Assembly: GCA_033297075.1 (NCBI GenBank)
Contig: MU858121.1
Span: 62,001 to 126,000 of the forward strand
Direction of reading: 5' to 3'
Length of the DNA: 64,000 nucleotides
Origin: Rhypophila decipiens
Lineage: Eukaryota > Ascomycota > Sordariomycetes > Sordariales > Naviculisporaceae
A model generated the notes under the pieces. The model was not told the DNA's origin. It searched no databases and saw nothing but the letters and a program-made list of their open reading frames with translations. Positions within the stretch are counted from its first letter, which is position 1; every line of letters starts with the position of its first letter. This document shows, in pieces, positions 53,163 through 64,000 of this stretch. The position numbers and the translations under genes were made by a program.

Positions 53163-56100
53163 CTAAACACCCAACTCGCCACCAACAACATCCAACGCCT
53201 CCCTAACCAACCCAAGCACTTTATCATCCCCCTCCGTCCCAGCAACCTGCACTGCCCCCACAAGCAACGGGTACAACCTAAGCAGATGCTTCCTCGACTC
53301 GCTATCGACATTCGGTGTGTCGGGGATAGCCTCCGACTCAGACTTTAAATCTACCAACGCTCTCAGAATCCTACCAAGTTCCCTCCGCTGAGGCAGAGGC
53401 TGGGGCATCCTCCCCCTGAGCGGCTGGTCTGCTACATACGCTCGGAGGGAAAGCGCACAGCGGAGGATCAGATACGGTGCTGCGGTACGTGCTAGTCGGA
53501 CGTGCAAATCATGGACTTGCTCTGTCGTGGGGCATGTAACCTCCTCGTTGCTTGTAGACCCGAATTTGGGCGGTAATGACTGCGGAGGAGGGAAAGCCGG
53601 GGTCGGCGGTTGGATTTGGATTGATGGGGTGGATACCTCGTCGTGGGCCGAGACCAAGGAGAACAGCTCGTCAAGACACACGTAGCTCATGAGACTTCGC
53701 TTTGTCGGGGGAGGATCAATTGTTCGTCCTGTTCGCTGCTTGTAGAGAGAGCTCAGGGCCGCTACGTCGCTGCCACCGCCGTATATGGCAGCTGCTTCGG
53801 CCGGTGGTGGGGCGTGCATGATTGACGTGCGGAAGAGACCCTCGGCGTAGGCCTTCCTGGTCTTGTCGGGAATAGCCTCGGCGCCGAGGTGTGGTATGAT
53901 CAGCTCCCGCAGTTTGTGAAAGGAGGCAATGTCAAAGTCTTGATCGTCCATGATATTGGTCCCGGACGGCGCATCGTCACAGTTGGCGCTGATGATGCCG
54001 TTGGCGAGGGCGATGATAATCTGCCATATTTCCTGGACTATCTCCCGCGACAACTCGATCCGACGCGTATGTGCCAAGGTCGCTTCCAGCACTGCCAGCG
54101 CGGAAATGGTCGCTTGCCTCCATGGCTGAGCCGCCTTGGTCACCAATTTGAACTGGTACTTGAGTGTGACAGGTTGTGTCAGGGCGGCCAGGGCAGTGGC
54201 GAACGCCTGCGTCTTGTAAACATCGGCGTCGGCGGCACTCTTGATGACCAGCTCCTGCAAGATGGACATGCTCTCCTTGGACATGGCAACATATGTCCGC
54301 TTCTCGGCGGCGCCTTTAGTCGCGTCTCTTGGTGCAAAGGCGAGCGAAACGAATTCGGCAACTTGGGTGATCATGGCCGAGGGCACGCCCTGCAGATCGG
54401 TGCGCACCATTCGAAAGACCTGGAGAATTCTTCCCTGCAGCGGTGTTACATGATCGATATCGCTTGAGTATGCTCCCGGTGTGGCGTGCTGCATCGCGCT
54501 ACGTAGCAACGTGAGCATGCGGCGGACTCTCTCTACCCCAAATGTGTTCTGAATCAGGCCGTACAGTTCCAATAACGACTCGACCCAGACCAAAAGACAC
54601 TTCTGATTGTCTGTAGACGCATCGTCTTTCCCATCGCGAGATAGCGGTATTCCGCGAGACCACAGGTCCCAGGCAAGATCCAAGCTGCTCGGTCCAACCT
54701 TTGTGCTGTCGTTCTCGGCGCAGCTGCGCAGAATATCACGGACCGCACCGTAGACTGCTGCGTTGATATCCAGGGCCAAGACATCGAGCATGGTGGCAAA
54801 ATGATTTAGCAAGTCTTCCCAGATTGTGGAAAACGTCTGATGAGTGACCGGGACACTGAGGTATGTCGAAAAGAGTTGGGCAACGCCCTGGATGACGACG
54901 ATAGCGGTTTCATTCCAGTCGGTCGACACCTTCTCCCTGGACGAGTCCTTGACGACCTTGAGTTCCTTCTCAATCGACGACAACAGTCTGAAAATGACAG
55001 ATTTAATGCAGACAGACCATGCCTCGGGATCCAGACTGTCCCCGTACGCGGATATTATGCGCATAAGGGTTTGAATCGCACCTAACAAGCGTTTGTTAGT
55101 GACGACATGTGAAGTATATTAGGGATTCCCTTACTATTCCTCAACTCGACTCTTTGGTCGGTGGCAACAGACGTGAGTCTCAAAAGGAGAAGCATCCACA
55201 ATGCTGCTCCAGACCCTTTGTGAGAGTCCTGCGCTGCCAGCTTCATCAGCCCCTCGTCCCCAGAGTCGTCCATCATGTCTTCGGTAATAGACATGGACGT
55301 GCTCTTCCCAGAGAGAAAATCTGAAATGGCCCAGAAAAACGTGACGGTCTGCTAAAGTCAGCAACTAATCTTGTACACGGAGGGATTGACCTGCGGCCTA
55401 CCGTTAACGCGACGTTGAGATCGTCGTCTTGAGTACAAAACTTATACAGGGTATCGACGAGGTGCAAAAAGCAGGCATTGGGAAGAGAGGGAAGAAAGTC
55501 AGAGCATATGAGTTGAAGAGAAGCAAATGATGGTCGAATCAGCTTGAAGGATCTCGTGGCCAACAATGAGTGAGAAACGGAAATATTCTTCGTCTCATCA
55601 GCATCACTGGCCCTTGAGATAAAGATACTATCAATAATCTCAAAAGTGATCTCCCAGCCCAGAGCAAGTGATTCACCGCAATTCTCCAAAAGGCTTTTGA
55701 GCCCTTCGAGGATAATCTTGTGGATATCTATGTCGACTGCGTGGCTCATCACTGACACCTCTCTGTGAGGGAGTTGGAGCGGAACAAGAGAGTCTCGGAA
55801 GGCTCCCAGGATTCGGGTCTGGATCTCACCCCTTGCATCCTCGGCCAGCGGAGCAATGGCATTCGAAGCCTCGAGAAGAATCCGAACCAACGTCTCGGCC
55901 GCGCGTGCTCGGACCGGGGCAGCGCTGGGTGCAAAACTGAGCGTATTGATCAGTTCGGATACCAACGGCGACCATCCTGAAACACCTGGAGGGTGTGATA
56001 GGAGACGCTCCATGTTGATGGAGGCAAGATCGCCCAGTTTCGCGAGGGCGAACTGGTCTTCCTGGTTCGGCCCCGAACCGCCCGGAGAAGTTGATATGCT

Positions 56101-58798
56101 CAACACTCGCTTATGCGCAGCAGTCGGTGTCTTGAGTCCAGCCGAGGGTGGTGACTGAGGTCGACTATTTGGCTCTGAGCCTTTCTCGCTGTGCTTCTCC
56201 AGCAGATGACATACCGCGTCGACAACCTCGACAAAGGCAGGATTTGGAAAGTCGACGGTACTCTCAAAGAGACGAGAGGCAGCTGTCTCGACCGCCCTGA
56301 TCTCGGTGTTGAAGTTGGAAAGCAGGATAGCGGCCTCTTGCTCTGCATGTTGATCATTCACCCTGGCCGCGATAGGGGTTCTCCCCGCCACTTTGCCAGA
56401 GGTGAAGAGCACCAAATCGGCTTGCTGCAGCGTCTCTAGAATGATACTCCAGGTGGACGATAAAGTCGGACCAAGCGCAATTCCCAGGTTCAGCAGCGCT
56501 CTGAGACAGAGAAGGTTGCGAGTGTTGAGAGTCGTTGTGGTGGCGTCTGTGGAATGCTGCCGTTGTTTCTCTGCCGCCTGGAGAGATGGGCTGACGAGGC
56601 TGTCTACACTCAGCAGGCCTCTCGCATTGCTAAAGATGCTGTTTCCCGTCTCTGAGGAAGCCGAGGGAGTATTTGCCGGCCGTGATGCTCCAGCATTGAG
56701 GCATGCGGTGAACACGTTGGGTGGCACGGCTGCTTTGCCAAGCGTGGTCAGAAATGCGTCGCGGGGCGTTGTCAGCTGCAGCAAGCCTGCTACATGAGCA
56801 AACTTTTGAAACGCCCTGACGAGTCCATGATAATACTCCGAATCCATAGCAGCGTACAGGAAGGTCGAGCAAGTGGCTAGGATGGCCGGCCAACATTCAT
56901 CAATGAAGGCTGCACAGACTTTGACCTCGGCGTGAAGTGGGTGGCCCTCCAAGGTCAGGGGGTTGACCGGTACCGGGTTCCGCTTGAATGAGCTGGTCCG
57001 CTCCAAGGTGCCCTTCTCGGTCTGTGTTTCTCTCAGGCTGCGTTCGTCTACGCTTAGCGCGGGTGAGTCCCGGCCACCTTCAAATTTGGCGCTCCGCTTC
57101 CGTCGTCCTTCACTGGGCACTGTGAGGGGCAGAATGAACTTAGCAAGGCCTTCTGACAGGGAAGTAATACAGGCAAGCGTTAGACTGTAGATATAGGAGT
57201 CGGGGATGTGTGGAGGATCCGTCTTGTCCAGCTGATCGATGCAGGGGACGCGCATGGTACTCCATTGCGTGCTGATGCCCGTGTTATGGCCATCGCCGCC
57301 AACGGACCCAGATATGATGCCCGTCACACCACTGGCTTCTAGCATGACCTGATCCGACGACGCTCCACTATTACCGTAGGGGTTCGCCACAGGAATGGTA
57401 GACTGGTGGCCCAAGCCGATGACCGACGGCTTTTCCGTGCTGACGCGGACAAAAGTGGCCGTGAGATGTTTGAGAATGTTCCTTTCGCCATCTTTGGCAT
57501 CATATAGCATGAAGATGCGGCGAAGAAGGGCGTGCTCTCCAAAGACGCCCTTGAAGACTTCCATGCACAGGGAACGCTTCCACAGTGCCGTATCCTGGTC
57601 TAATAGCTCTGTGAGAATCTCGAGTGCCTCGCCGCTTTCTGTGGGGAGGAGCGAGAGGTGTCTTCGGAGCAGTGTGTACAATATCCTGACGAGACGGACG
57701 CTAGTTGCAAAGTTGGGCTTTCCACGTAGAGCACTGATGATAAAAGGCATCACCCTAGCGCGAAGAATGTCTGCCTGCTCAGCATGGCTCGAGAAGATGG
57801 CAGCATGGTTGATCAAGACAGATTCTATTAATTCGAGTCCAAACGTCTGGGGAAGACCGGAAAATCGGAGGTATTCTGGCCGTTGGTTTTCCGTCAAGAG
57901 ACAGATATCATTAAACACCTAGAGGGCCAGTTAGTGGACGAGTGGATTCTTGAGGTTGTCAGGGACAGTACCCTGTAGGCGTCCATGGCCGCCGCTCTGA
58001 GAGCAACAGCCGTTCCATCTTGGAGAGGGGCCTCTCCGACAGGAGGAGAGGGCGCAGACTCTAGGTCGGGTGTTATTATATGTGACAGATCAGCAGAAGA
58101 GTTGGCGAGAGCACTCACTGTCTTCGACCACGACCTTATCAAAGACGGACACTACAAGCTGCTGAAGGGTAGCGGCTGACGTGTTGTTGACAATTGCATT
58201 CTTGCTCGACTGAAGTATGAAGCAAATGTTCAACGCCGTGACCAACAGCTCGCCCTTGACATCGATGGCGTAGTTGGATAGCAGCGAGGGCAGCGCCTGG
58301 AGGATCTTGAGCTGGACATCGAGCCCGGCTGACGTGGCCTGCTGCAGCGCTTCGAGCACCTGGCTCAACCGCGACCTAGGAAGTGCGCGAGACACTATGA
58401 GACGCTGCAGACAGACAATTGCGATTCCCGTGAATTTGGCATTTTTCGTGCCGCATGCGATGATAAAGGGGTTGACGAAGTTGGGATGCTGAGCAAGTTC
58501 TGGCACTGTGTAAGCCAAGGGATTTGAATGCAAAGGATAGGAGGGAGACATACCCCCAGCGATATCGGCCTCGGTGGGATTCCTCAAGCTCTTGAGCTCT
58601 TCCAATGACCTTTCAGCAGCCTAGAGGTGAGAGATATCATGTATTAGTGTCGAATTCATTTCATGAAGCTCATTCTCAGGTGTACAGTGCACACAGTGCG
58701 AGGTCCCTGAACTGGCATACCTGGCGCAAGTCATTGTGCTTCCGTTTGCTCTCCTGAATGAGATTGGTGAGCTCTGAAGTCAAAAGTTGGGCTGTCAT
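53163..58798 (-). CDS. mon2: Mon2 (Dop1-associated, large Arf-GEF-like scaffold)
   Basis: Large trafficking scaffold related to BIG/Sec7 Arf-GEFs but lacking the catalytic Sec7 domain; in yeast it works with Dop1 and the flippase Neo1 at endosome/Golgi. Minus-strand exons 58798-58721, 58620-58554, 58505-58119, 58060-57972, 57918-55402, 55351-55135 and 55081-53163 join in frame to 1757 residues. The N-terminus has the DCB-type helical repeat (LIQESKRKHNDLRQAAERSLEELKS), then the HUS-like region with GLPQTFGLELIESVL and CMEVFKGVF-type segments; the Mon2-specific C-terminal half follows (VALRLTSVATDQRVELRNS, then long helical repeats). No Sec7 catalytic FRLPGE motif is seen. Acceptor at 55352 is a TAGCAG double site (one-Gln variant). 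Divergent from mms2 with 480 bp between. Confidence 0.93.
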
Positions 58799-59278
58799 GA
58801 TTGCATGTCGAATTCAAAATCAGATCGCCCACATGGTAGGTCGAGAAATGAACGATATAGCAAGAGTGTTATGAAGTTGAGAGATGCCGTTGAATGAAGT
58901 GGATTCGCTTTCAAGGTCGCGTGTCTGGAATCTGGAGCTCTCAGCGCCTGTCACAGCTCTGCGAGCTTCAGGGAGTGGACATTCAATGAATGCAAGGATC
59001 ACTGACTAAGCCGGGCGGCACAGGCACAATCGCTCACCGCCTGCCCGCTACCCCACCATCAGACGGTCCCGCTGTCCCACTGTCCCGCATCCATCCCATG
59101 ACGCTACAGTTGTTGGACTGGGCACCGCCGTTTAAGTTTGACCGTTACAACCCAGACCGAGGAAGAGCCCAACCATCCACTCCAAGCCCTCACAGAAACC
59201 ACTCTTCTATTCATTTGCGCAGCATTCTACCGGTATTTCGCGCACTATACATCACCATACGAGTTGAAAAGGGTCAAC
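58799..59278. promoter_or_regulatory. Divergent promoter region, mon2 / mms2
   Basis: 480 bp between two start codons. No specific motif identified. Confidence 0.35.
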
Positions 59279-59938
59279 ATGGCCGTCGCGCAAGTTCCTC
59301 GGAACTTTAAGCTCCTCGCCGAGCTGGAAAAGGGCGAGAAGGGCATGGGAGCGGGTATGATGCTCGCCTTTGCCTTCGTAATCGATTAAGCCCCCTACAA
59401 AGACTAATCGCGCTGTCGCAGGTGCTTGTTCCTATGGCCTGGAGGACCCCGAGGACATCTACTTCACACACTGGCGAGGGACCATCTGGGGACCTCCTCA
59501 TGTGCGTAACTCCTGCCCGTCCAAACTGCCTTCATGTCCGACTAACCGAATACTGACCTACAGGGCCAACACGAGAACCGAATCTACGAACTCAAGATGG
59601 AATGCGGCCCCAACTACCCCAAGGAACCTCCCACGATCCACTTCGTCAGCATGATCAATCTGCCTGGTGTAAGCCAGGTGGACGGCGCCGTCGACAAGAA
59701 CGCTGTCGGCATCCTCCGCGACTGGACGCGCATTGCCACGGAGCTTGCGAAGAACCCAAGGCCCAAGGAAGATCCGTTGAGTCTCGAGTCAGCATTGATC
59801 GCGATAAGGAAGTGGGTGATCCTCCGCGACTATTAGTGGGAAAGGGACAGGATGCTAACTCGGCGAAACAGATATATGGAGGAGCACAAGAAGCTTCCTC
59901 AGCCACCTGAGGGATCCAAGTATCCCATGTACAATTAG
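59279..59938 (+). CDS. mms2: Ubiquitin-conjugating enzyme variant Mms2 (UEV)
   Basis: Non-catalytic partner of Ubc13 in Lys63-linked polyubiquitin synthesis for post-replication DNA repair. Exons 59279-59354, 59422-59501, 59564-59811 and 59872-59938 give 156 residues. Hallmarks: NFKLLAELEKGEKG, LEDPEDIYFTHWRGTIWGPP with its His, YELKMECGPNYPKEPPTIHF, and ILRDW. The active-site Cys-containing motif of true E2 enzymes (HPNI-type then Cys) is absent, as expected of a UEV. The last exon is short, EEHKKLPQPPEGSKYPMYN. All four junctions have GT-AG ends, the third being GTGGGT. Confidence 0.94.
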
Positions 59939-60494
59939 GTATTGATGAAAACAGGTTTTGCTATTGATGAGAGAGGGAGACTACGGGGGAGGTTTCCACG
60001 GATTGCCGAGAGGGAGGTAACGACAACTTGGGGGCGATGCATTTCATGATTTTCTTACGGCACGTCTCAGGTCGCGGTACCGGAGTCTAGAGATCAAAGA
60101 CAAGCAAACGAGCAGGATGGGATTACCGTCTCCTTTTTTGGCTTACATTGGGAAGCATGGAAGAACGGCTTTTGAGCCGGTCTCCCGGATGAGAGAGTCA
60201 CGACCTGGCATGGCTCTTATCCCACAAGCGAGTTTTTTCAGAACATCGCTATCACATCAAAGCGTTGTCATGAATTAAATGCCTTTGCTACACAGATATA
60301 TATCCAACGTTTGTCCAGCTTCTTGGAGCCGCCCTTTCATGGAGCTTAATGGGTGCACGTGACCCCGTGGACCCCTGTCGTGACCTGTCGCATGCAGCCC
60401 GCGTTGGATCGGCATGCGCCGGGAGAAATGTGAAAAGCTTGTCCCTGGTCTCTGGAAAATGTCAAGACCACAAGCCAAGTATTTCACCAGATGA
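59939..60494. other. Intergenic, no gene recognised
   Basis: 556 bp between mms2 and the LYR-motif gene. No coding signal. Confidence 0.5.
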
Positions 60495-62021
60495 ATGCCT
60501 CTACCATATAAACCCGCGGCCGACTCGCGGCATCGTCGAGCATGTGAGAAAAAGGCAACAACCCATTGGATTTCTTTCCAAATTCTAACTTGGTAAAATG
60601 CGACAGGCTTCGCCCTCTACCGCGCTCTCGTCCGTCAAGGACTCCAGATCCCACTGCCCCATGACATCCTCGAGAGCACCAGAAACAACCCGATACCCCA
60701 ACAACTTGCGCCGCGATCTTCGTATTTTGCTCGCCGCAAGGATGGAAACCCGATACCGTCCTTGATTACCCACGCCTTTCGTCGCAACCGCAAGCTCGAC
60801 TCGACACGCTTGGTCTGCCTGGCCCTGAAGAATGGCTACCGCTTCCTCGATCTGTTTGCGCAAGCAAAAGCGCAAGCTCCACCTCCCTGTCCTTCTCCTG
60901 ATATCGGAGTAGGCTTCATGGGCACAGTACAGAAAGCCATTGCTGGCTTCTCTCCTCCAGTCCCCACAACCCAGCCAGAACTCGAGCGGCTCCTAGATCC
61001 TACACGAACAATCTACAACTCAATCATCCAATTCCTCGGCGAGAACCAAGCGCGCGTAACGAAATACCTCGTCGACCGGGAAGCCTCCAAGAAACCGAAT
61101 CCATTCAAGCCGCACCCAAATCATGTCCCGCTCTTGACCCTCCTCCCGCCGACAAAACACGAGCCCGGCCCGGTTTATGTGCCCACTGTTCGTCCCCGTC
61201 CGTTATCCGCTCTCTCGGGCGGCGTACGAAAGCTCCCCACCCTGGACGATTGCGCCGGGTATCCATTTCTGCGACTTTCCAAGCCGCAATCCCCCGTCTT
61301 GAGCGTCATGATCTGGAGCAATGCGCGCTCTCGACAGAAACGAACACGAAGATATCTCGAGATGAAGGAGGAGGATCTTGAGATGGGAAGGCTTGAAGAC
61401 GAGTGGGATTTCTTGGTTGAGAGCATGCATCAAGCTGTGGTCAAGAGAGGGAAACGGGCCGATGTAGACTGGGCAAAGTTCATGTCGGGCATTGCGGCAA
61501 GGAAGCAAAGTTTTACGGCTAGAAACACTGGTGCGGCGGCGAAAGGGAGCAAGCAAACGAGTCTGGATACCGGTCGTTCAACGTGGCATGTCGTGCCGAA
61601 AACCAAAAGAGTCGTGGATTGGGCAAACAGGGGAAATATCGGGTATCAGGATAGTTGGAAGATTTCGATCGACGACTTGGAGGCACGACTCACGAGGCAG
61701 CATGAGCTTTGGGTTGCGAGGGGCAGGGCGCTGTGGGGAATCGTCGAGGCTGAGAAGGCTTTGGCCGAGAAGGAGGCCAAGGAGCAAGGGAGGAGGACAT
61801 ATAAACGGCCTGTGGGTGCGCTGCAGCTTGACAAGATCAAGGATTGGAATCGGGCGTGGGAGAGGCGGCAGCTAAGGCAGCGGGAGGAGAAGATCAAGGT
61901 GCTCGAGGAGAAGGGGGATTTGGAGGGTGCTGAGAAGCTGAGGAGTAGCAAGTTTGTGGTTCAGCATCCTCGGCGGAGGGGATTTAAGAAGAAGGATATG
62001 GTTGAGGCACTTCATGCGTAG
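60495..62021 (+). CDS. LYR-motif mitochondrial protein
   Basis: Likely mitochondrial matrix protein of the complex-1 LYR family, whose members accept Fe-S clusters or act as respiratory/ribosome assembly factors through ACP. Exons 60495-60543 and 60607-62021 (63-nt intron, branch TTCTAAC, acceptor CGACAG) give 487 residues; the first exon is 16 codons and was found by splice logic. Exon 2 begins with the LYR tripeptide as ALYRALVRQG (about residues 19-28), followed by a second helix. The rest is basic, Pro/Arg-rich in the middle and ends in a charged coiled-coil-like region (LEARLTRQHELWVARGRALW, REEKIKVLEEKG). Far longer than single-domain LYR proteins, so it belongs to the large fungal group; specific partner unknown. 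Confidence 0.82.
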
Positions 62022-62708
62022 GGTTGGTTGTATGATATTGTTACATTCTACTTCATTGGCATCTCCCGGCGTTTGGGATTTAGGGAATAGATAATCCAAC
62101 ATTGCATCTCTCTCATACAGTACAACTTTGGGAGCCAACAAGCCACGATCAATACTGGCGTATATCTATTTAGAGACACTGACAAGCGACATATCAGCTC
62201 GTTCCAATTATATCTATCCGTACAGCTCTGCTCTCCGCCCAAGAAGTAAACTAGCAGTCAATTTACCATGATAAATAGCTAAAACAAGCTAGCACTGTTA
62301 CTAAGATATCACTGGATTCCAAAAACATCAATATCCAGATCAAACTTGGTTTAATAATAACAGATAACAAAAGCTCCAGGCCCATCCGACATCATAGTCG
62401 GAGAGGCCCTTGGGAAAAGGCTCTCGGCGCCTTTTCTAACGTCTCGTTCGTGAGAGATCCTTGGGGGTGATAAACCCGGTAGTTGGGATGAGATTTGAGA
62501 TGGTATGAGAAGACTATCCGAGGTAGCCGAACCAAGCGAGAGCGCTTTTAACCAAAACCCAAGCAAAGAAACGCCTCGAGTCCGAACAAGAACACGGACT
62601 TGACCTCTCTGCCTTGAATATAACTCCATAGAAGACGAGTGAGTACGTGAAAATATACAAGTCTGATCATGAGCATAAACACCTTGCGTGAGAAGAAAGA
62701 AGCAATAA
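62022..62708. other. Intergenic, no gene recognised
   Basis: 687 bp between a plus-strand and a minus-strand gene that both end here. AT-rich, no coding signal. Confidence 0.5.
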
Positions 62709-64000
62709 TCAACCAAGGACCTGCGAGGCCTTCCAAAACGCAACGTTGATGTCCTCCTGTTTGATACCCGGTGTTCGGCCCAGACACACAGTTCGTTCGA
62801 TGAGTTCTGTTCACGAGCATTACGTCAGCTTCATCTCCTGTCATGAAGGAACAGAGACAGAATAAAAGAAGAGAAAAACGCACCATAGACCAACAAATTA
62901 ACATCAACAGTAACCACCTTCCTATTCCCATTTGCCGTCCCATTCCCATTCCCATTCCCTCCCCTCGACTCACTCCCAACAGTAATCCCCCCCAAAAGCG
63001 ATCTCGCCTTATTAATAACCAAACCAGGCCCATCCTCCTCCCCCCCATCGGCGCCATTCTCAAAGCTCCCCGTCTCAACCTCGGCATTGATAAAATCCGC
63101 CGCGGGCGGAATCACAACCCCCCGCTCATGGAGATAGCCCTCTACCTCGTCGCAATCAAAATACTCGCCCCCAAATGTATTCCCCTCGGCCGTCTGGAAA
63201 CCAGGATGGACACGCAGATCCTTGTCCAAGAAATTCTGTCCCACCCGCGAGATGTCTGCGTCGAACGGGCCTATATTGAAGCCGCCGTTTGTGTTTAGCG
63301 GTTTCATTACATCCACCGTGCCTTGATTCCCCATCCGCTGCTGCTGCATTTGGTCACCTCCAGTAGTATGAGTACCTGCGCCGCCAAGGTTGTAAAAGGG
63401 AAAGTTCCAGTTGTTGAGGCTCTCGGTGGCAGTCTTTTGGATACCCCGCATCAGTCGTTTGTAAATGGCTTCTTTGCTTTCCAACATGAGACAGAACCCA
63501 AAGACGCGGTTGAATCGCTTCATGGGCGGGTTGGGCATGGTGATTAGCACCAGGGCGCGTTCGATTCCTGTGCGTTGGAGACGGCGGCCAAAGGTTGCTT
63601 CTTGGTTTGCGTAGGATGTCGGGATCGATAGGGTCGGGAATAAGGAGCCCGAGTAGGTGTTGAAGTAGCCACCTGCTCCTCCCCCGCTTCCCGTGTTTGG
63701 CAGGTTGCTTTGGGTCTGCATGGGGTTGGTCATGCTGGAGAGGTCAAATGAAAAGTCGAGGGGGAAGGAGGCGTTGTCGAGGGTCGGTTGGGTTATTATT
63801 TCGTAGTCTCCTGGCATTGAGGTGGTGGTTGGGGGCGTGAACAAGTCGTCGATGTTGGCGTCAATGTCGGACATGGGCTCGTGCGTGACGATGAAGCCGC
63901 CGTAGACTTGGTTCCCCTTGTTCGCTAGGATAGAAGATAGAGAAGAGGTATCCGGGGGAGGGGTGATTTGGGGAGTTTTGTTGTTGCGCTTCGGCGGGGA
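62709..64000 (-). CDS. bZIP-family transcription factor, C-terminal part (runs off edge)
   Basis: The 5' end lies beyond position 64000. Visible exons are 64000-62884 and 62806-62709, joined by an intron (GTGCGT...GAACAG). Recognisable is the block common to the C-terminal half of many fungal bZIP regulators: FGRRLQRTGIERALVLITMPNPPMKRFNRVFGFCLMLESKEAI, then SLNNWNFPFYNLGGAGTH. It ends LLVYELIERTVCLGRTPGIKQEDIN. The region before 63874 is a Ser/Thr/Pro-rich linker. The basic DNA-binding segment is not in the window, so the bZIP assignment is inference from that shared C-terminal block. A polyQ/Met stretch and Gly-Asn run are low complexity. Confidence 0.75.

Noticed and set aside
53889..54467. 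192-codon plus-strand frame
   Set aside because: Lies within the mon2 coding exon on the opposite strand.

Overview
The window looks like nuclear DNA of a filamentous ascomycete (Pezizomycotina, most likely a Sordariomycete). Genes carry short 50-120 nt introns with GTRNGT donors and YAG acceptors, they are spaced by 0.3-2 kb on both strands, and several families are typical of moulds (HET domain, NACHT-type NLR, DUF3176, DUF1996, NmrA, F-box/ankyrin). Two tRNA genes are present. I cannot name the species. All identifications come from reading translated sequence; exon junctions were checked by splice motifs and by total length divisible by three.

Layout. 1-10.1 kb: a cyclin-dependent kinase with the PSTAIRE helix (minus), an AlkB-type dioxygenase (plus, divergent from it), a GPI-anchored cysteine-rich surface protein (minus), and the 60S assembly factor Rsa4/NLE1 (plus). 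11.5-27 kb is an accessory stretch: a small cysteine-containing hypothetical protein, a SesB-like serine hydrolase followed immediately by the wreck of a hydrolase-NACHT-ankyrin NLR, an NmrA-like protein, a DUF3176 membrane protein with an in-frame stop, a secreted DUF1996 protein, and a HET-domain gene broken by an 11-bp tandem duplication. 27-32.7 kb: a calcineurin-like phosphoesterase, a divergent pair of arsenite methyltransferase and bZIP-like regulator, tRNA-Glu, and a glyoxalase-fold protein. 33-40.9 kb: an F-box/ankyrin gene with a frameshift, a 0.5-kb repeat element, an F-box/LRR-like gene, a possible small secreted peptide and an unrecognised basic-tailed protein. 41.9-53 kb: DUF1749 hydrolase, NAPE-PLD-like metallo-hydrolase, cupin, tandem GFA-domain protein, tRNA-Ile with intron, stomatin-like protein 2. 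53-64 kb: the large Mon2 trafficking protein, divergent from the ubiquitin E2 variant Mms2, an LYR-motif protein, and a bZIP-family regulator running off the right edge.

Two themes stand out. First, the housekeeping genes are intact whereas the self/non-self and conflict-type genes between about 14 and 35 kb each carry one or more disabling lesions. Two of the nonsense codons are of the CAR-to-TAR type that repeat-induced point mutation would leave. Second, a previously unlabelled repeat family is present in three places (13.54-13.78, 35.59-36.10 and, decayed, 52.58-52.81 kb). It has imperfect terminal inverted repeats around a minisatellite core of roughly 22-nt units. One copy sits exactly inside an intron of the hydrolase gene. 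No biosynthetic gene cluster, virus or CRISPR array was seen.
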